A stretch of 36,376 nucleotides of DNA from Coemansia sp. RSA 1804 (Eukaryota; Kickxellomycota; Kickxellomycetes; Kickxellales; Kickxellaceae), in assembly GCA_027578815.1 (NCBI GenBank), contig JANBTH010000098.1, forward strand, positions 1-36,376, given 5' to 3'. Below the pieces are notes generated by a model. The model was not told the origin of the DNA, made no database searches, and saw only the letters and a program-made list of their open reading frames with translations. Shown one piece after another: positions 1-9,895 of the stretch. The stretch's first letter is position 1. Each line of letters begins with the position of its first letter. A program made the translations under genes and the position numbers.

Positions 1-38
1 AGTGGGGGCGGATCTTGAGGGAACTTTCGGTGCAGAAA
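1..38 (-). repeat. Partial copy of a fold-back repeat, cut by the window edge
   Basis: These 38 bases match the reverse complement of 30119-30156 at 34 positions without a gap (mismatches at 15, 16, 23 and 24). The first base corresponds exactly to the first base of the second arm of the 11-bp hairpin in the right-hand copy (30122-30132 with 30156-30166). The copy is therefore truncated at the hairpin. A likely reason is that a sequence contig broke there, because hairpins and dispersed repeats commonly stop assembly; that is inference. Confidence 0.75.
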
Positions 39-331
39 GTTCACCACATTTATTTTATAAATTAAAAATAATTTCCTTACTATAAAAAACCTATATACTA
101 CTATTCAAGATAAGCCATTGCTTTTATACTTTGGTGTTTATTGTCCTGTATAGATTAAAACATTTTTATTATTCTTTTTTTAGAAATAATGAATGTCAGA
201 TATAGATCTTAAGCTATTACTCCTTGTTTTAAGTAACATATTATTATAAGAGCTGATTAATATCAGACACTAATCTCAGGTCCTCACTCATTGCTCTGAG
301 AAACATATTATATTACAAACTGTTAGAATAG

Positions 332-550
332 CTATTTCAAAAAGCGAAATACATAAGGATGTGCTTTATTCTCCTCTGCCCTTCTAAGCCTTGCATTTAC
401 TTCATTTAATTGAGCTTGATTCTGCTGTAAATGTTCTCTTTCTTGTGCAACTTGTTCTCGCAGCCTAATTATTTCTTGCTGTTGCTGTTTGACATTTATT
501 TTTCTCTGCCTAGCTATTTCCTGTTGCTGTTCTCTCGATTTGTCACTCAT
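332..550 (-). CDS. Small Gln/Glu/Arg-rich predicted coiled-coil protein, unknown
   Basis: A 72-residue frame from ATG to stop in AT-rich DNA. Nearly the whole protein (about residues 5-62) is made of Gln, Glu, Arg, Lys, Leu and Ile with heptad-like spacing, including a QQQQEIIRLREQV stretch, which predicts one long coiled coil. A short aromatic tail (YVFRFLK) follows. There is no signal peptide or membrane segment. I do not recognise a family. About 60 bases upstream is an element reading TTGGCAAACATATA on the coding strand, close to one ahead of the small gene at 21946 (TTGGCTAAACATATA). Glutamine codons dominate, so a chance low-complexity frame cannot be excluded, but a complete frame of this length is less usual in such AT-rich sequence. 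Confidence 0.4.
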   Translation of the reverse strand: MSDKSREQQQEIARQRKINVKQQQQEIIRLREQVAQEREHLQQNQAQLNEVNARLRRAEENKAHPYVFRFLK

Positions 551-1023
551 TATTAATATATTAATTGTGTTTTAATAGAAATTTTAAATTGTTATATAAT
601 ATATGTTTGCCAATGAAAATTTTATTTTTCTTGCAGGTAATTCTATTTCATTTTATATTGTTTCTAGCTTAAGACTAAATTTCATTATAAGGAATAATGA
701 AAAATTCATATTATTAACACACTTTTATTAAAATATTATAACTCATGGTCACCACAGTCAGCACATAATATGAATACACATCAGCTGCCAGATTTGCATA
801 TATAATTAGCTTTAATTATTTTTTTGTCCAAGTCAGCAGATAAATACACATGTGACATTCATACATATGATCAGGCATGTAGTCTACTCAATTTACCTTT
901 TAAAATTAATTGAATATGTTGGTGACAGTTTTCTTTTAAAAAATATTGGTACTTTTGTATCTTACATCTTTCACATATTTTATGTTAATATTTTTATCAT
1001 TTTTATAGTTTACAATTTGCAAA
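551..1023. other. AT-rich spacer between two divergent small genes
   Basis: 473 bases, strongly AT-rich, lying between the starts of the small genes at 550 (minus) and 1024 (plus), so it should hold both promoters. Short frames that run through it are not convincing. No RNA gene or clear repeat was seen. Confidence 0.5.
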
Positions 1024-1509
1024 ATGCCTCGAACATTTTCAGAGGACCAACTTGATGAAATAGCAGAGATAAGATATAAAGCTAGATATGCTGGAAAAGA
1101 TGATAAATGGATACCAGTTAAAAGCCCATCTTGTGGTAGTAGTAGAAAATGGAGAATCAAATATGGAGAAAATAATTGTGTAATAAAAGAAAATGGAGTG
1201 TACAAGTTTCAACCTGGTGGCTTTAAATATAAGGATATTCCAGAAACTAACAAAAAGATATTTATAATTGAAGCACGTGCAGTTCTCCGTGTAACCAGCA
1301 GAAATGCCAAAAGCAGTGAGCTAATGTCAGTTGCAAAGAAAAATGCAGAATCAAATAGTATCACAGATAAAATGGTATTAAGTCAAGCTCCAAAGGTAGT
1401 TGCAAGAGCAATTAAAGGCAAAGTTAGAAATACTGCATCTTCAGGCAGAAATTTTGCACAGGAGGGAGTTAAGAGAGGTGCTACAAGCATTTTAAAATGG
1501 TTCCTCTGA
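1024..1509 (+). CDS. Orphan 161-residue basic protein, unknown
   Basis: A complete ATG-to-TGA frame of 161 residues with AT-rich codons, unlike the GC-rich neighbours downstream. The first half (about residues 1-85) has mixed hydrophobic and charged segments that look like a small folded domain, with two cysteines (in SPSCGSS and NNCVIK) and a beta-rich stretch ending IFIIEARAVL. The second half (about 86-161) is Lys, Ala, Ser and Asn-rich, basic, and probably helical or disordered, ending in KWFL. No signal peptide is seen and no family is recognised. The start is the only in-frame ATG near the 5' end; a pyrimidine-rich stretch ending in TAG lies just upstream and could be an acceptor for an unseen first exon. 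It is one of several orphan small genes confined to the AT-rich islands of this window. Confidence 0.5.
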   Translation: MPRTFSEDQLDEIAEIRYKARYAGKDDKWIPVKSPSCGSSRKWRIKYGENNCVIKENGVYKFQPGGFKYKDIPETNKKIFIIEARAVLRVTSRNAKSSELMSVAKKNAESNSITDKMVLSQAPKVVARAIKGKVRNTASSGRNFAQEGVKRGATSILKWFL

Positions 1510-1929
1510 TAAATGGATAGATTGTAGATTGTATTTTGATTGCTGGAAAAGTGACTTTTTTGCCAGATTCACAACAAATACCTTTTAGTTTTTAGTATTT
1601 TCACTTTCTCATTCTGTTAGAGTTTTCATTTTAGCTATTTTATTGAGAATATGAATATAATCATTGCCTGCATCATGCTTGAAGCTACATGTATTTAGAT
1701 TTTCAAGAGTTAAAACTAGACTTGAAATTATCTATTTTTAGAAAGAGAGAGAAAGTAAAATTAGAGTAACTGAAAATGATAGAGTAGAAAGAAACACATG
1801 GCATAAACATGATTTTTTGAGCACCAGCTGGAAACTAACTTTACATTTGAAAACTTTTAGTATTAATGGTTGCTTTTATGTTATGTGGATTTTTATTCTA
1901 AAACAAGGATAAATAATGGTTCTAAATAT
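1510..1929. other. AT-rich convergent spacer
   Basis: 420 bases between the end of the orphan gene at 1509 and the end of COG6 at 1930, which are convergent. It should contain the two polyadenylation regions. Nothing else is recognised. Confidence 0.5.
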
Positions 1930-3900
1930 CTACAGTAGTGTTGAAACCGTTTCAGGAGCAAGCAGCAAATTGTGAATGGCAGCATCATCACTACTAGTAG
2001 ACTGAATGATAGCATTGTGCAGCAGCTCATACTGTGTAACAAACATCTCAATGGCCTGCAATGAAACAGTGCGGGCAAGCTGCTGGCTTTGTAGACGTAC
2101 CACAAGACGGGAAACATCCAGATCAGCAGCAGTCTTCAGCATGTTGTTGAAGGATTCAAGCAGCTTTGGAAGATTATCCGGCACAATCTGGTGATGGTCA
2201 AAGGGGAGTTGCGACTTTTGCTTTAGAACATCAACAAGCTGGGCAGAAAGAGCATGCACTAGCTCAGACTCTAGATTAACGCAGTGAACATGCCATTCCT
2301 CTAGAAATTCAAAAGAGGCAGTGGGCTCGGCAATGGCAGACAGAACATTAAGCTCAAAAATGGACTGCTCATAGGCAGCCAGATGCAAGGCGGGAGATGT
2401 TGACGAAGAAGATGAAGAGGCAGCAGTGGCAAGGTCGTGTGCAGCAGCAAGAATCCGCTCAAGCGCAGAGACAACAGTGTGGTTGATTGGGTCGGCAGCG
2501 GAGGCGGTTGGATCGTCAGTCTGCACAAACAGAATGTCGGAAATAACAGAAAGAAGAGCGGAAAGCGACTGAGGAGGCTCGAGCGTAGGCGATAGCGCCG
2601 ACTCAAGATCAGCAACAGCAGTGTCGACAAGGAGATCCAGTGCGCTGCGTAGCCGGAAATCGGTGGATTCGCACAAACCAGAAATGACCAAAGTGAGAGC
2701 CGAGGAAGAAGGGGCGGATGCATCGGCGGAAAATACAGAGGAAAATAGGTCGCGATAAAAGTCCAGCAGCCGAGCGATGCGATGGAGGGCGGCGGGTGCG
2801 CGGAGTTCGGCGATAGTCTGATCAACGCGAATCTCCAGCGGGCGCGCAACGCCATCGAGAGCGGCAGCCAAAGCAGCGGCATTGGAAAGAGAATTCGAAT
2901 TGGCACTGTTGTGGCCATTAGCTGGAGAGGAAAGCAGCGAGTCAAACAGATCGCGCTCGGACGCGCAGGCCTGATGCACCCAAGCAAGCATATCGCCTAC
3001 GTAGCGCTGTGGATCGCCAGCGTGGGCTTCGATTGGGCGCGGCACTCCGCCGGGCCCGCCACGCACAAGAGCGCTGACAAAGGAGCGCGCAACGGCATTG
3101 CGCCGAACAGCGGCAATCTCGTCAATGGCTGACTGGAACAGCGCAGTCCGCGGCGCCAGTCTGGCCAGCGCGATTCGCAGCCGTGCGCTGGGCTCGGGCG
3201 CGTCACGAGCAAGCGTGTGGATTTCGCGTAGCGCCCAGCGAAGCAGTGCAGCGTACGCGGCATCCTCGCGCGCAGACACATCGTCTAGCAGAGAGCGCAC
3301 GGCCGGCTGTGTAGCAACAGCCATCAGCGGCTGGCATTCGTTGCGCTGCCGCGCTAGCGCATCGAGCTCGGAAACCAGCGCAGCGCTGGCATCGATGTCA
3401 CTGTTGCGGTCTGGCGTAGTATTATTCCCTTTCTCCTCCTCCTCGTCCTCCTCTTTATCCACTCTGGCGACACGCGCAAAGCGCTCAACAAACCCCGACG
3501 CAAGGGCGTGACGCGCAGCCAGTTCGCGACGCTCGTCCGCCAGCAGCGCAACGTGATCGGCAGCAGCCGCCGTGCATCGCAGCGCCTTGTTGACTTGCTC
3601 CCTGAGCGCAGCGCATCCGCGATCCAGCGCACCAACGGCGCATTCGAGGTCGCCAAACACCGAATCGACATCCGCCAGCGAGCGCGCGAATTCGCGGTCC
3701 ATCTGCACCCCGGCCGCCTGCATGTCTGCGCGCAAATCGCGGTGTCGCGCAAGGTCAGCCAGCGGCCGTGGCGAATCGGCGTAGGCGGCAGCAACGGTTG
3801 CGAGTGCATCGCGCGCAGACGGCCCATCCAGCGGCAGCCGCACAGCCAGCGAGGCGCGCCGGGCAAGCGAGCCAGCAGCGGCGAAATCAGATGACGACAT
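1930..3900 (-). CDS. COG6: Conserved oligomeric Golgi complex subunit 6
   Basis: COG6 is one of eight subunits of the COG tether, which captures retrograde vesicles at the Golgi and keeps glycosylation enzymes in place. The frame gives 656 residues, close to the family's usual size. The clearest signature is RYVGDMLAWVHQACASERDL at residues 299-318, the most conserved block of the family. An N-terminal helical region (about 30-145) with many Ala, Leu and Arg fits the coiled-coil assembly segment, and an acidic linker follows at 148-157. I start at the ATG at 3900, whose product begins MSSSDFAAAG, rather than the longer frame that runs upstream into RAS, because the upstream extension is the antisense shadow of RAS exon 2. 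No intron is needed. The gap to the RAS stop is only about 195 bases, so the promoter is compact. Confidence 0.9.
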   Translation of the reverse strand: MSSSDFAAAGSLARRASLAVRLPLDGPSARDALATVAAAYADSPRPLADLARHRDLRADMQAAGVQMDREFARSLADVDSVFGDLECAVGALDRGCAALREQVNKALRCTAAAADHVALLADERRELAARHALASGFVERFARVARVDKEEDEEEEKGNNTTPDRNSDIDASAALVSELDALARQRNECQPLMAVATQPAVRSLLDDVSAREDAAYAALLRWALREIHTLARDAPEPSARLRIALARLAPRTALFQSAIDEIAAVRRNAVARSFVSALVRGGPGGVPRPIEAHAGDPQRYVGDMLAWVHQACASERDLFDSLLSSPANGHNSANSNSLSNAAALAAALDGVARPLEIRVDQTIAELRAPAALHRIARLLDFYRDLFSSVFSADASAPSSSALTLVISGLCESTDFRLRSALDLLVDTAVADLESALSPTLEPPQSLSALLSVISDILFVQTDDPTASAADPINHTVVSALERILAAAHDLATAASSSSSSTSPALHLAAYEQSIFELNVLSAIAEPTASFEFLEEWHVHCVNLESELVHALSAQLVDVLKQKSQLPFDHHQIVPDNLPKLLESFNNMLKTAADLDVSRLVVRLQSQQLARTVSLQAIEMFVTQYELLHNAIIQSTSSDDAAIHNLLLAPETVSTLL

Positions 3901-4094
3901 TCGAGAATAGTAATAACAATAATAATAATAATGCGAATTCGGGAAGAGGGAAGAAAGAAAGAAAGAAAAAACGAGCTCACACCAAGTGCTGAATGAATGA
4001 GAATTAGGATTAGAATTAAAATCAGGAAGGAGAAAGAGAAAAGGAGTGAGAGGAAAACAAGCAAGAACAATGTCAGAATAAAAGTAGCTCAAGC

Positions 4095-4848
4095 TCAGAG
4101 GATGACACAGCAGCCGCCGGCGTTGTCTTCGGCAGCTCCGTGCGATCCGCCAATCGCGCCGGACAGAACGCCGCCGGACTTTGCGGCGGGCATCGATGCA
4201 AACTCCTTGTTGTAGCGGCGGATTTCGCGCACCAGCGTGTAGAAGGCATCGTCTACGTTTGTTCTGGTTTTGGCGGAAGTCTCGAGGAATGGACACGCAA
4301 AGGCGCGCGCGATGTCTTCACCCTCCTGCGACGACACTTGGCGCTCATGCGCCAGATCAGACTTGTTGCCGCACACTATCATCGGGAAGTAGTCGCGATC
4401 CTTGACGCGCAGAATCTGCTGCTGGAATGTCGGCATCTCCTCGAACGAGTTGCGCGACGTAATGCTGTACACCAGCAGAAAGCCCTCGCCCGTGCGCATG
4501 TACTGCTCGCGCATAGCGCTATTAGAGAGAGAGAAAGAGAGAAATAAGATGGTTAGAATCACCAGTATCAGAATCAAAGAATCACTCACTCGCAGCTTTC
4601 GCTCACTCACTCACTCACTCACTCACTCACCTGTACTCCTCCTGCCCTGCCGTGTCAAGCACATCCAGCATTGCTGTCTCGCCGTCGATTGCGCACTGCT
4701 TGCGGTACGAGTCCTCGATGGTTGGATCGTACTCGTCGACAAAGTGCGACTGAATGAACTGGATCGTCAGCGCCGACTTTCCTACACCGCCTCCGCCTAC
4801 CACCACAAGCTTGTACTCGCGGATAAGCTGGTTTCCCGACATTGCCAT
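4095..4848 (-). CDS. RAS: Ras small GTPase, two exons
   Basis: Ras GTPases switch between GDP and GTP states at the plasma membrane to control cAMP or MAP-kinase signalling. Exon 1 is 4631-4848 and exon 2 is 4095-4518 (minus strand); the intron 4519-4630 has GTGAGT and AATAG borders and splits a serine codon, restoring EEYSAMREQYMR. The 213-residue product has the P-loop GGGGVGKS, switch I YDPTIEDSY, switch II DTAGQEEYS, NKSD and ETSAK nucleotide motifs, and a C-terminal CCVIL. The last four residues, CVIL, form a CaaX box ending in Leu, which favours geranylgeranylation, and the preceding Cys could be palmitoylated. Glycine replaces the usual alanine at the second P-loop position, as in several fungal Ras proteins. 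ATG at 4848 or 4842 could serve as start (MAMSGN or MSGN). It is the fungal Ras1/Ras2 type rather than Rap or Rho. Confidence 0.93.
4602..4630 (-). repeat. (GTGA)n microsatellite beginning at the RAS 5' splice site
   Basis: On the coding strand the RAS intron opens with about seven tandem GTGA units. Every unit recreates a GTGAGT donor, spaced four bases apart. Only the first one gives the conserved Ras frame; use of any of the next ones would add four bases and shift the frame. Confidence 0.85.
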
Positions 4849-6142
4849 TCCAACACGCGCTATATGTGATGTATACTACTTTCTATTTCTCTCGCCTATC
4901 TGGCTGTCCGGCTGTCTGTCTGGCTGCAACTAATAATATAATTCCCCCCGCTGGCTTATATAGTTTGTACGATGGAAATCCTGTCTGCTGCGTCCTTCTT
5001 TTTTTGTTTCCTTGCCTGCGTATAGCCTGTATTTGCTTGCTTGCCTTCTCGCGCTCGTCTGAAAGATAGAATATCGCTACAACGGGCCCTGGCTGGCAAC
5101 TGACTAGAGTGGCAGTAAAGATACAACAACAACAACAACAACTATTACTACTACTACAAGGTGAAGTAAAGTGATAAAACTGATAGATAAAGGTGCAAAA
5201 TAGGAATAAAGAAAAGAAGGGTGCGTATTATATCAAATAGAGATGGCAAAAAAACAGCAACAAACAACAAACAAGAAAATCCAAAAAGAGAAGAGGGAAG
5301 GAAGAGAAATAGAGAAACGAACCAAAGCAAAAGCAAAAGCGAAAGCGAAAAGCGAAAGCAAAGACATCCCAGACGATTGTCTCCCTTTGCGCCGTTCCAA
5401 AATAACCCATCCATCCATCCATCCATTTATTCCATCCAGTCGTTCATTGTTGGCTGCTTGCTTTTGCTTTGCTTGCTTGGTGCTTTTTTCAGGATGTTCG
5501 TTTCTTTTATGTTTTGCCCCCCTCTTTTCCCTTCTTTTTTCATGCAAAAGAACCAAGCTTCTTTATCTGTTTATTAAATCATCCTTCTCCTTCTTCAAAC
5601 GGACATTGCTAGCAATGTTGTCGTCGTGCTGTATTACAGAAAATAGCCAGTTGGAAAAAATAACGCAAAAGAAGGAGGCGGGGCTGCTGTGCAGATCTTT
5701 GCTTTCCTAAAGGAAAAACCTGCTCCATCCTTTTTTTGTTTCCTCTTTGCTTTTATTGCTCAAAACGTAAACAAACAAGCTTGCACCAACAACAGAAGAA
5801 AAAAAACGGCCCAATCCAATATTCACTTCCCCCACCCCACGCAATCCGATAATCAAGCAAAGCAATACAGCAGAACCTCTTTCAAATCGCTTTGCTTGCT
5901 TGCTTACTCGTCTGGTTGATCTGATCCAATCTCAGAAGCCATAAACAATATGTATAGATTCAAAGAGAGAGAAAGGAAAATATAAAGTAAGAATAAGAAA
6001 TAAAGGGCCCATGAGTGTTCGCTCCTTTCCCCAAGCATTCAAAATGGGTCTTTCTTGAACAAAGGAGCCAGAAGGGGGATCCACGTGGTCCTTCCATCTG
6101 CGTGATCACAATATCAATCGGTTGATCAGCCAAATAAGAAAT
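4849..6142. other. Long intergenic region upstream of RAS
   Basis: About 1.3 kb between the RAS start and the end of the secreted-protein gene, both on the minus strand, so it mainly serves as RAS promoter and 5' leader. It contains simple runs: (CAA)n near 5125-5140, (TAC)n near 5143-5158, (CCAT)n near 5405-5425 and many purine- or pyrimidine-rich tracts. The open frames seen here are built from these low-complexity runs and are not credible genes. Confidence 0.5.
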
Positions 6143-6898
6143 TCAAAGACCCTCGATCGGAGCAGCAGCACCGGCACCAGCGGCAAGCAGCGCAGCATCG
6201 ATCAGCGCACCGTTGTCAATCTGGATGGCGCCAGCCTCGTTGTTAACCGGCATGAAGAAGTTGCCGTTACCAGCCATGGCAGGCCCGTTGTTGTTGTCAA
6301 TAGCGTTCCAAGTCGGATTCTCAAAGTTGTTGCCGCTGACCTCTTCGTTGGAGTTTGCCTGCGCAAGACTGTTGCCCACAGGGTTGATGATATCGGCACC
6401 GTCGGCCGACAAGCCAGCATCCAGGGAGCCCTCCTGCTTGGCGCCGTTGTTGATTTCGGGGTTGTCGATGGCAGTGGGAGCATTGACGCTGGATCCGCCC
6501 AATTGGCGGCGCCTAAACACAATATCGCTGCTGCCTCCGTGCGGCGCGCCAAATGCAAAGATCTCGTTGTCGCTGCCTACAACTGCACCGCCAACAGTGT
6601 CCTTTGCCACATTCAGCGTCGGGTTGAGCACGGCGTTGTCGTGGAAGTTGAGGTTGGTGTTATCGTTGACAAGCGTGTTGTCGGTTGGATGGTCGATGAT
6701 TGCGCCGTCAAACGAAAGCTTGTCGCTGAGAACTCCTTCCTCCTTGGCGCCGTTGTTGATGTCCGGGTTGCTGAGCGCTACTGGTCCATTCACCATGTCG
6801 CCAGCAGGGAACTCCTGCGGAGTGCGTCTAAGCAACTTTGCTGTTGGAAGCGCAACAGCGCTGGCGGCAAGAAGGCTGACGATGGCAAGAACACGCAT
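6143..6898 (-). CDS. Secreted precursor with two internal repeats behind dibasic sites
   Basis: A 251-residue protein that starts with a clear signal peptide (about residues 1-17, hydrophobic core LAIVSLLAASAVA). A Leu-Leu-Arg-Arg site at 22-25 and an Arg-Arg-Arg at 129-131 are typical Kex2 cleavage sites. Each is followed by a copy of the same unit: VNGPVALSNPDINNGAKEEG at 36-55 and VNAPTAIDNPEINNGAKQEG at 138-157, with further matches downstream (LNPTLN at 91-96, ENPTWN at 193-198). The chain is Asn, Gly, Asp and Ala-rich and has no cysteine, no transmembrane segment after the signal and no catalytic motif. This arrangement, repeats separated by Kex2 sites in a secreted chain, is that of fungal Kex2-processed repeat proteins. 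It might instead be a structural wall or adhesive protein in which the basic sites are not cut. I do not recognise a named family. Confidence 0.8.
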   Translation of the reverse strand: MRVLAIVSLLAASAVALPTAKLLRRTPQEFPAGDMVNGPVALSNPDINNGAKEEGVLSDKLSFDGAIIDHPTDNTLVNDNTNLNFHDNAVLNPTLNVAKDTVGGAVVGSDNEIFAFGAPHGGSSDIVFRRRQLGGSSVNAPTAIDNPEINNGAKQEGSLDAGLSADGADIINPVGNSLAQANSNEEVSGNNFENPTWNAIDNNNGPAMAGNGNFFMPVNNEAGAIQIDNGALIDAALLAAGAGAAAPIEGL

Positions 6899-8069
6899 GG
6901 TTGAAGAAGAAGGTAAAGAAGGGGGAGGAACTCGGGATAAGGTAAGGGAGTTGGAAGCTGCTAGGTTAAAGTAGGTAACGGAAAGGGATTACAAAACGTC
7001 CGACTTTTTATGAATATTAAAAAGGATGCTTGGGAAGATGGAGAACAAGATGGTATGGATATAAAGAGAAGAAGACTATAACATTAGGTGTTCCTCTTGC
7101 TCTTAAAAACGAACGACGACAGAATATAGCCTGGTTTCCAAGGATCTCTTCTAGATACTGCTTGGACATTCTCTTTTTGTCTTCTGTTCTTTCTTGGGCT
7201 GGCAGGCCAGCCAGTATGGCTATTTCAATTCAATTCAATTCCAATCCAAATCCATAATTCTCTTTCTATTTTGCTCTTGTTCTTGTTCTCGTTGCTAATA
7301 CAATAGGATAATGATAGCAGCGCCACCATGTAACTAGAATTAGAACCAGCAGCCTTTTTTGTGGATCTTTTTGTATCTGTTGGTCTTTGTTCTGCTTTGT
7401 TTATATTTCATACCAACAATGGATAACATCTCATGTGAATTGGCGCTCAGCTTCTTCCCCCCCCCTTTTTCACTTGTTCACCATGACGGCTATAGAATAG
7501 GCAAACCGTCTTGGCGGAATTTGAAGCACTAGCTAGACGCAACAATCATGGCAGTTATTATCCTCATGACAGCAGGCAGTAGACTGGATAGACTGAACGG
7601 GAGAAGGGCCCCTCCCTCCATCCAGCCACATTTGCTTCTACATGCTATTTCTATTTTGTTTCATTTGTTTATTAGGATGACGATGCTCCCAGACGTAGCT
7701 TTTTCTTTCAGGATGCCAATGCTGATGTGGATGCTATTGTTGCTGACACTTTCTGGCCCCGATGTGGCGCAAGTCACACCAGGCCATAGTGCATTAGAAA
7801 CAGCAGACTACAACCATACGTACACGTTAAATAGGTCCCCCGATTGTCTGCAAATAGGCAGTATTCACAGAGACAATCGTCATAAGCAACAGCAGCAGGA
7901 TGCATTGTTTGCGATTATATTGCTATATCCAAATAACACGAAACAAACAAGCAGACAGACAAGGAGGTTGGATGGACAACGGTCCAGAATAGTGCGCCCA
8001 CCTCTTTTACTGCTGCTGCTGCTGCTGCTGCTGCCTCTCCCAGCACTCATTATCTGCCTGCCTATTTGT
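6899..8069. other. Intergenic region, promoter side of the secreted precursor gene
   Basis: About 1.2 kb upstream of the secreted-protein gene and downstream of the WD40 gene (both minus strand). On the minus strand a CATAAAAAG box occurs near 7005-7013, about 110 bases before the start codon at 6898, and may act as its TATA element. A frame of 175 codons at 7548-8075 is rich in Leu repeats from CTG runs and overlaps the WD40 3' end; I do not take it as a gene. Confidence 0.45.
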
Positions 8070-9864
8070 CTATGAGGCTGCGGCGCTTGGTCCTCCAGCA
8101 TCCGCTTCTCCTCCTCCGCCAGCCAGGCCCAATTGTCCTGCACTATGCGCAGAGGCTCCTGGCAAAGGCTGCTGCTGCTGCTGGCTCCCCGCAGCCAGCG
8201 CCAGCGCCGGATTTCCTCCTCCTCCTCCTCCTCCACCGACGATGCCATTGCTCTTCACGTAGTGCTCGAGCTTGCGCAGGTACTTTGACACGGCCAGGAT
8301 AACGGCCTTGTGCGCCTCCGTCATCAGCTCGAATTCCTTCAGCGCGCCGCGTGCCGCGCGTCGGGGATCCGCTCGGTCGCGCTCAGTGCGCACAAGCAGC
8401 GCCAGCGCATCGTGCAGCGGCTGGGCTTCGGATGCGGCGCGCTTGAAGGCGTCGCGGTGGCTGCTGTGGCGCGTCAGCGCCTCCAGAAGCATCAGAAACG
8501 CCCCGCCAACCTCGTCAAAGGCTGCTGTGAGGGTCTTTGCGCTGACGCTGGTAGTCACAACAGATGCCACCGCGCCCTCGCCTGCTCCCTTCGCGCTGCT
8601 TCCTGGAGGCACACTGAACTCCAGCGGCCTCTCGCATCGCATCAGAAGATTGACGCGCGCAATCTTCAGCAGCGTGTCGCGGTACAGGCGCGGCTCCAGA
8701 CTCAGCGGCTCCTTGCGGATTGTAGACAGAACCACATCGATCTGCCTGCGGAAGCGCGGCACAACAAGCGTCGCAGTCTGGCGGTTGACGATGCGCGCCA
8801 GCGAAAACGACGACAGCCAGCCAAAGTCGGTGCCAATTGCGTGGCCTTCATCGGTCGGCACGCGGCCGGCTGCCACTCGCCACCACTGCGTGTTGACCAG
8901 ATACTCGTCGTAGGCGCGCATCGGAACAAGCGAGTTCAGATACAGCCGCACTGCGCTGGCCGACAGCGTGGTGGTTGCCGGATACGCTGCGTGGATCTGC
9001 AGAATTGCGCTGCTGCTGCTGCTCCGCACAAGCTTCTCGACTACTCGCGCGTGGTCCTTCATCGCCTGCACTATCTCCTCGGCCACCTTTGCCTGCTCGC
9101 CAGTTCCCAGCACGATCCGCTGGATGCTGATCTCCAGCCGCACCATCTCAAACACTGCCTCGGGACACGCTGCCAGGCACTCGCCAATGCGCTGCCTGAC
9201 ATCCTGCGTGTCTGGCGCCAGCACCTCGCGCGCGGCAGATGCTGCTGGCGCAACCTCCGGCGATGCTGGCGTGCCGGTGCCGGTGTCGGCGTCAAACACT
9301 GTTGGAAACAGAAGCACATGGACTAGTCCGTCAAGCGAAGAGCACGACACGCTGCCATCACTCTGCTGCTGCTGCTGCTGCTGCTGTTGCTTCTGGTGCC
9401 GCTCGTGGCGGAGATATGCCTGGCACACGCCGAGTCCCAGCGAGAGGCCAGCAATGCAGTCGTGCGGGAGAACAAGCTTGACGATGGATCGCAGCAATGC
9501 CGCATCAAACAGCGCAGGCTCCGTCTGCACATACTGGATGATCTGCTTCTCCCGATCCGCAATGTTCTTCCACAGCGGCCGCCCATCCGCGCCGACCGGC
9601 GACCCCTTCTGCTTTTGATTCTGATTCTGATTTGTATTGGATGCAGCGCCGTCGCTGTCCGCCGCTGCCGCCATATCCACCATCGCCGCCAGCTTGATCC
9701 GCAGATTCATCATGTTGAGCCGCTCAAGCGCCTGCCACAGCGCCGGCTGCCGCGATGCCGTGGTCTCCAGCGGGAAGCCGGGCGGGAGGCCGTAGCCAAG
9801 ATAGCTCAGATCGTTCGCAAAGTCCTGGTGCGCTGCATCCGACATCCCGTTGCTGCTGCTGTTG

Positions 9865-9895
<31 letters not shown>

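Noticed and set aside
3901..4296. Upstream extension of the COG6 frame by 132 codons
   Set aside because: It lies antisense over, and inside, RAS exon 2 and has no COG6 features; the ATG at 3900 gives a normal-length protein.
5154..5710. Several overlapping frames rich in Lys/Gln/Arg or Phe/Leu
   Set aside because: They come from purine/pyrimidine-rich simple sequence upstream of RAS; composition mirrors the repeats.
6122..6974. Plus-strand frames of about 250 codons over the secreted gene
   Set aside because: They are antisense shadows; the minus-strand frame has a signal peptide and internal repeats.
7548..8075. Plus-strand 175-codon frame with a hydrophobic start and poly-Leu end
   Set aside because: The poly-Leu is a CTG run, no family features, and it runs into the 3' end of the WD40 gene.
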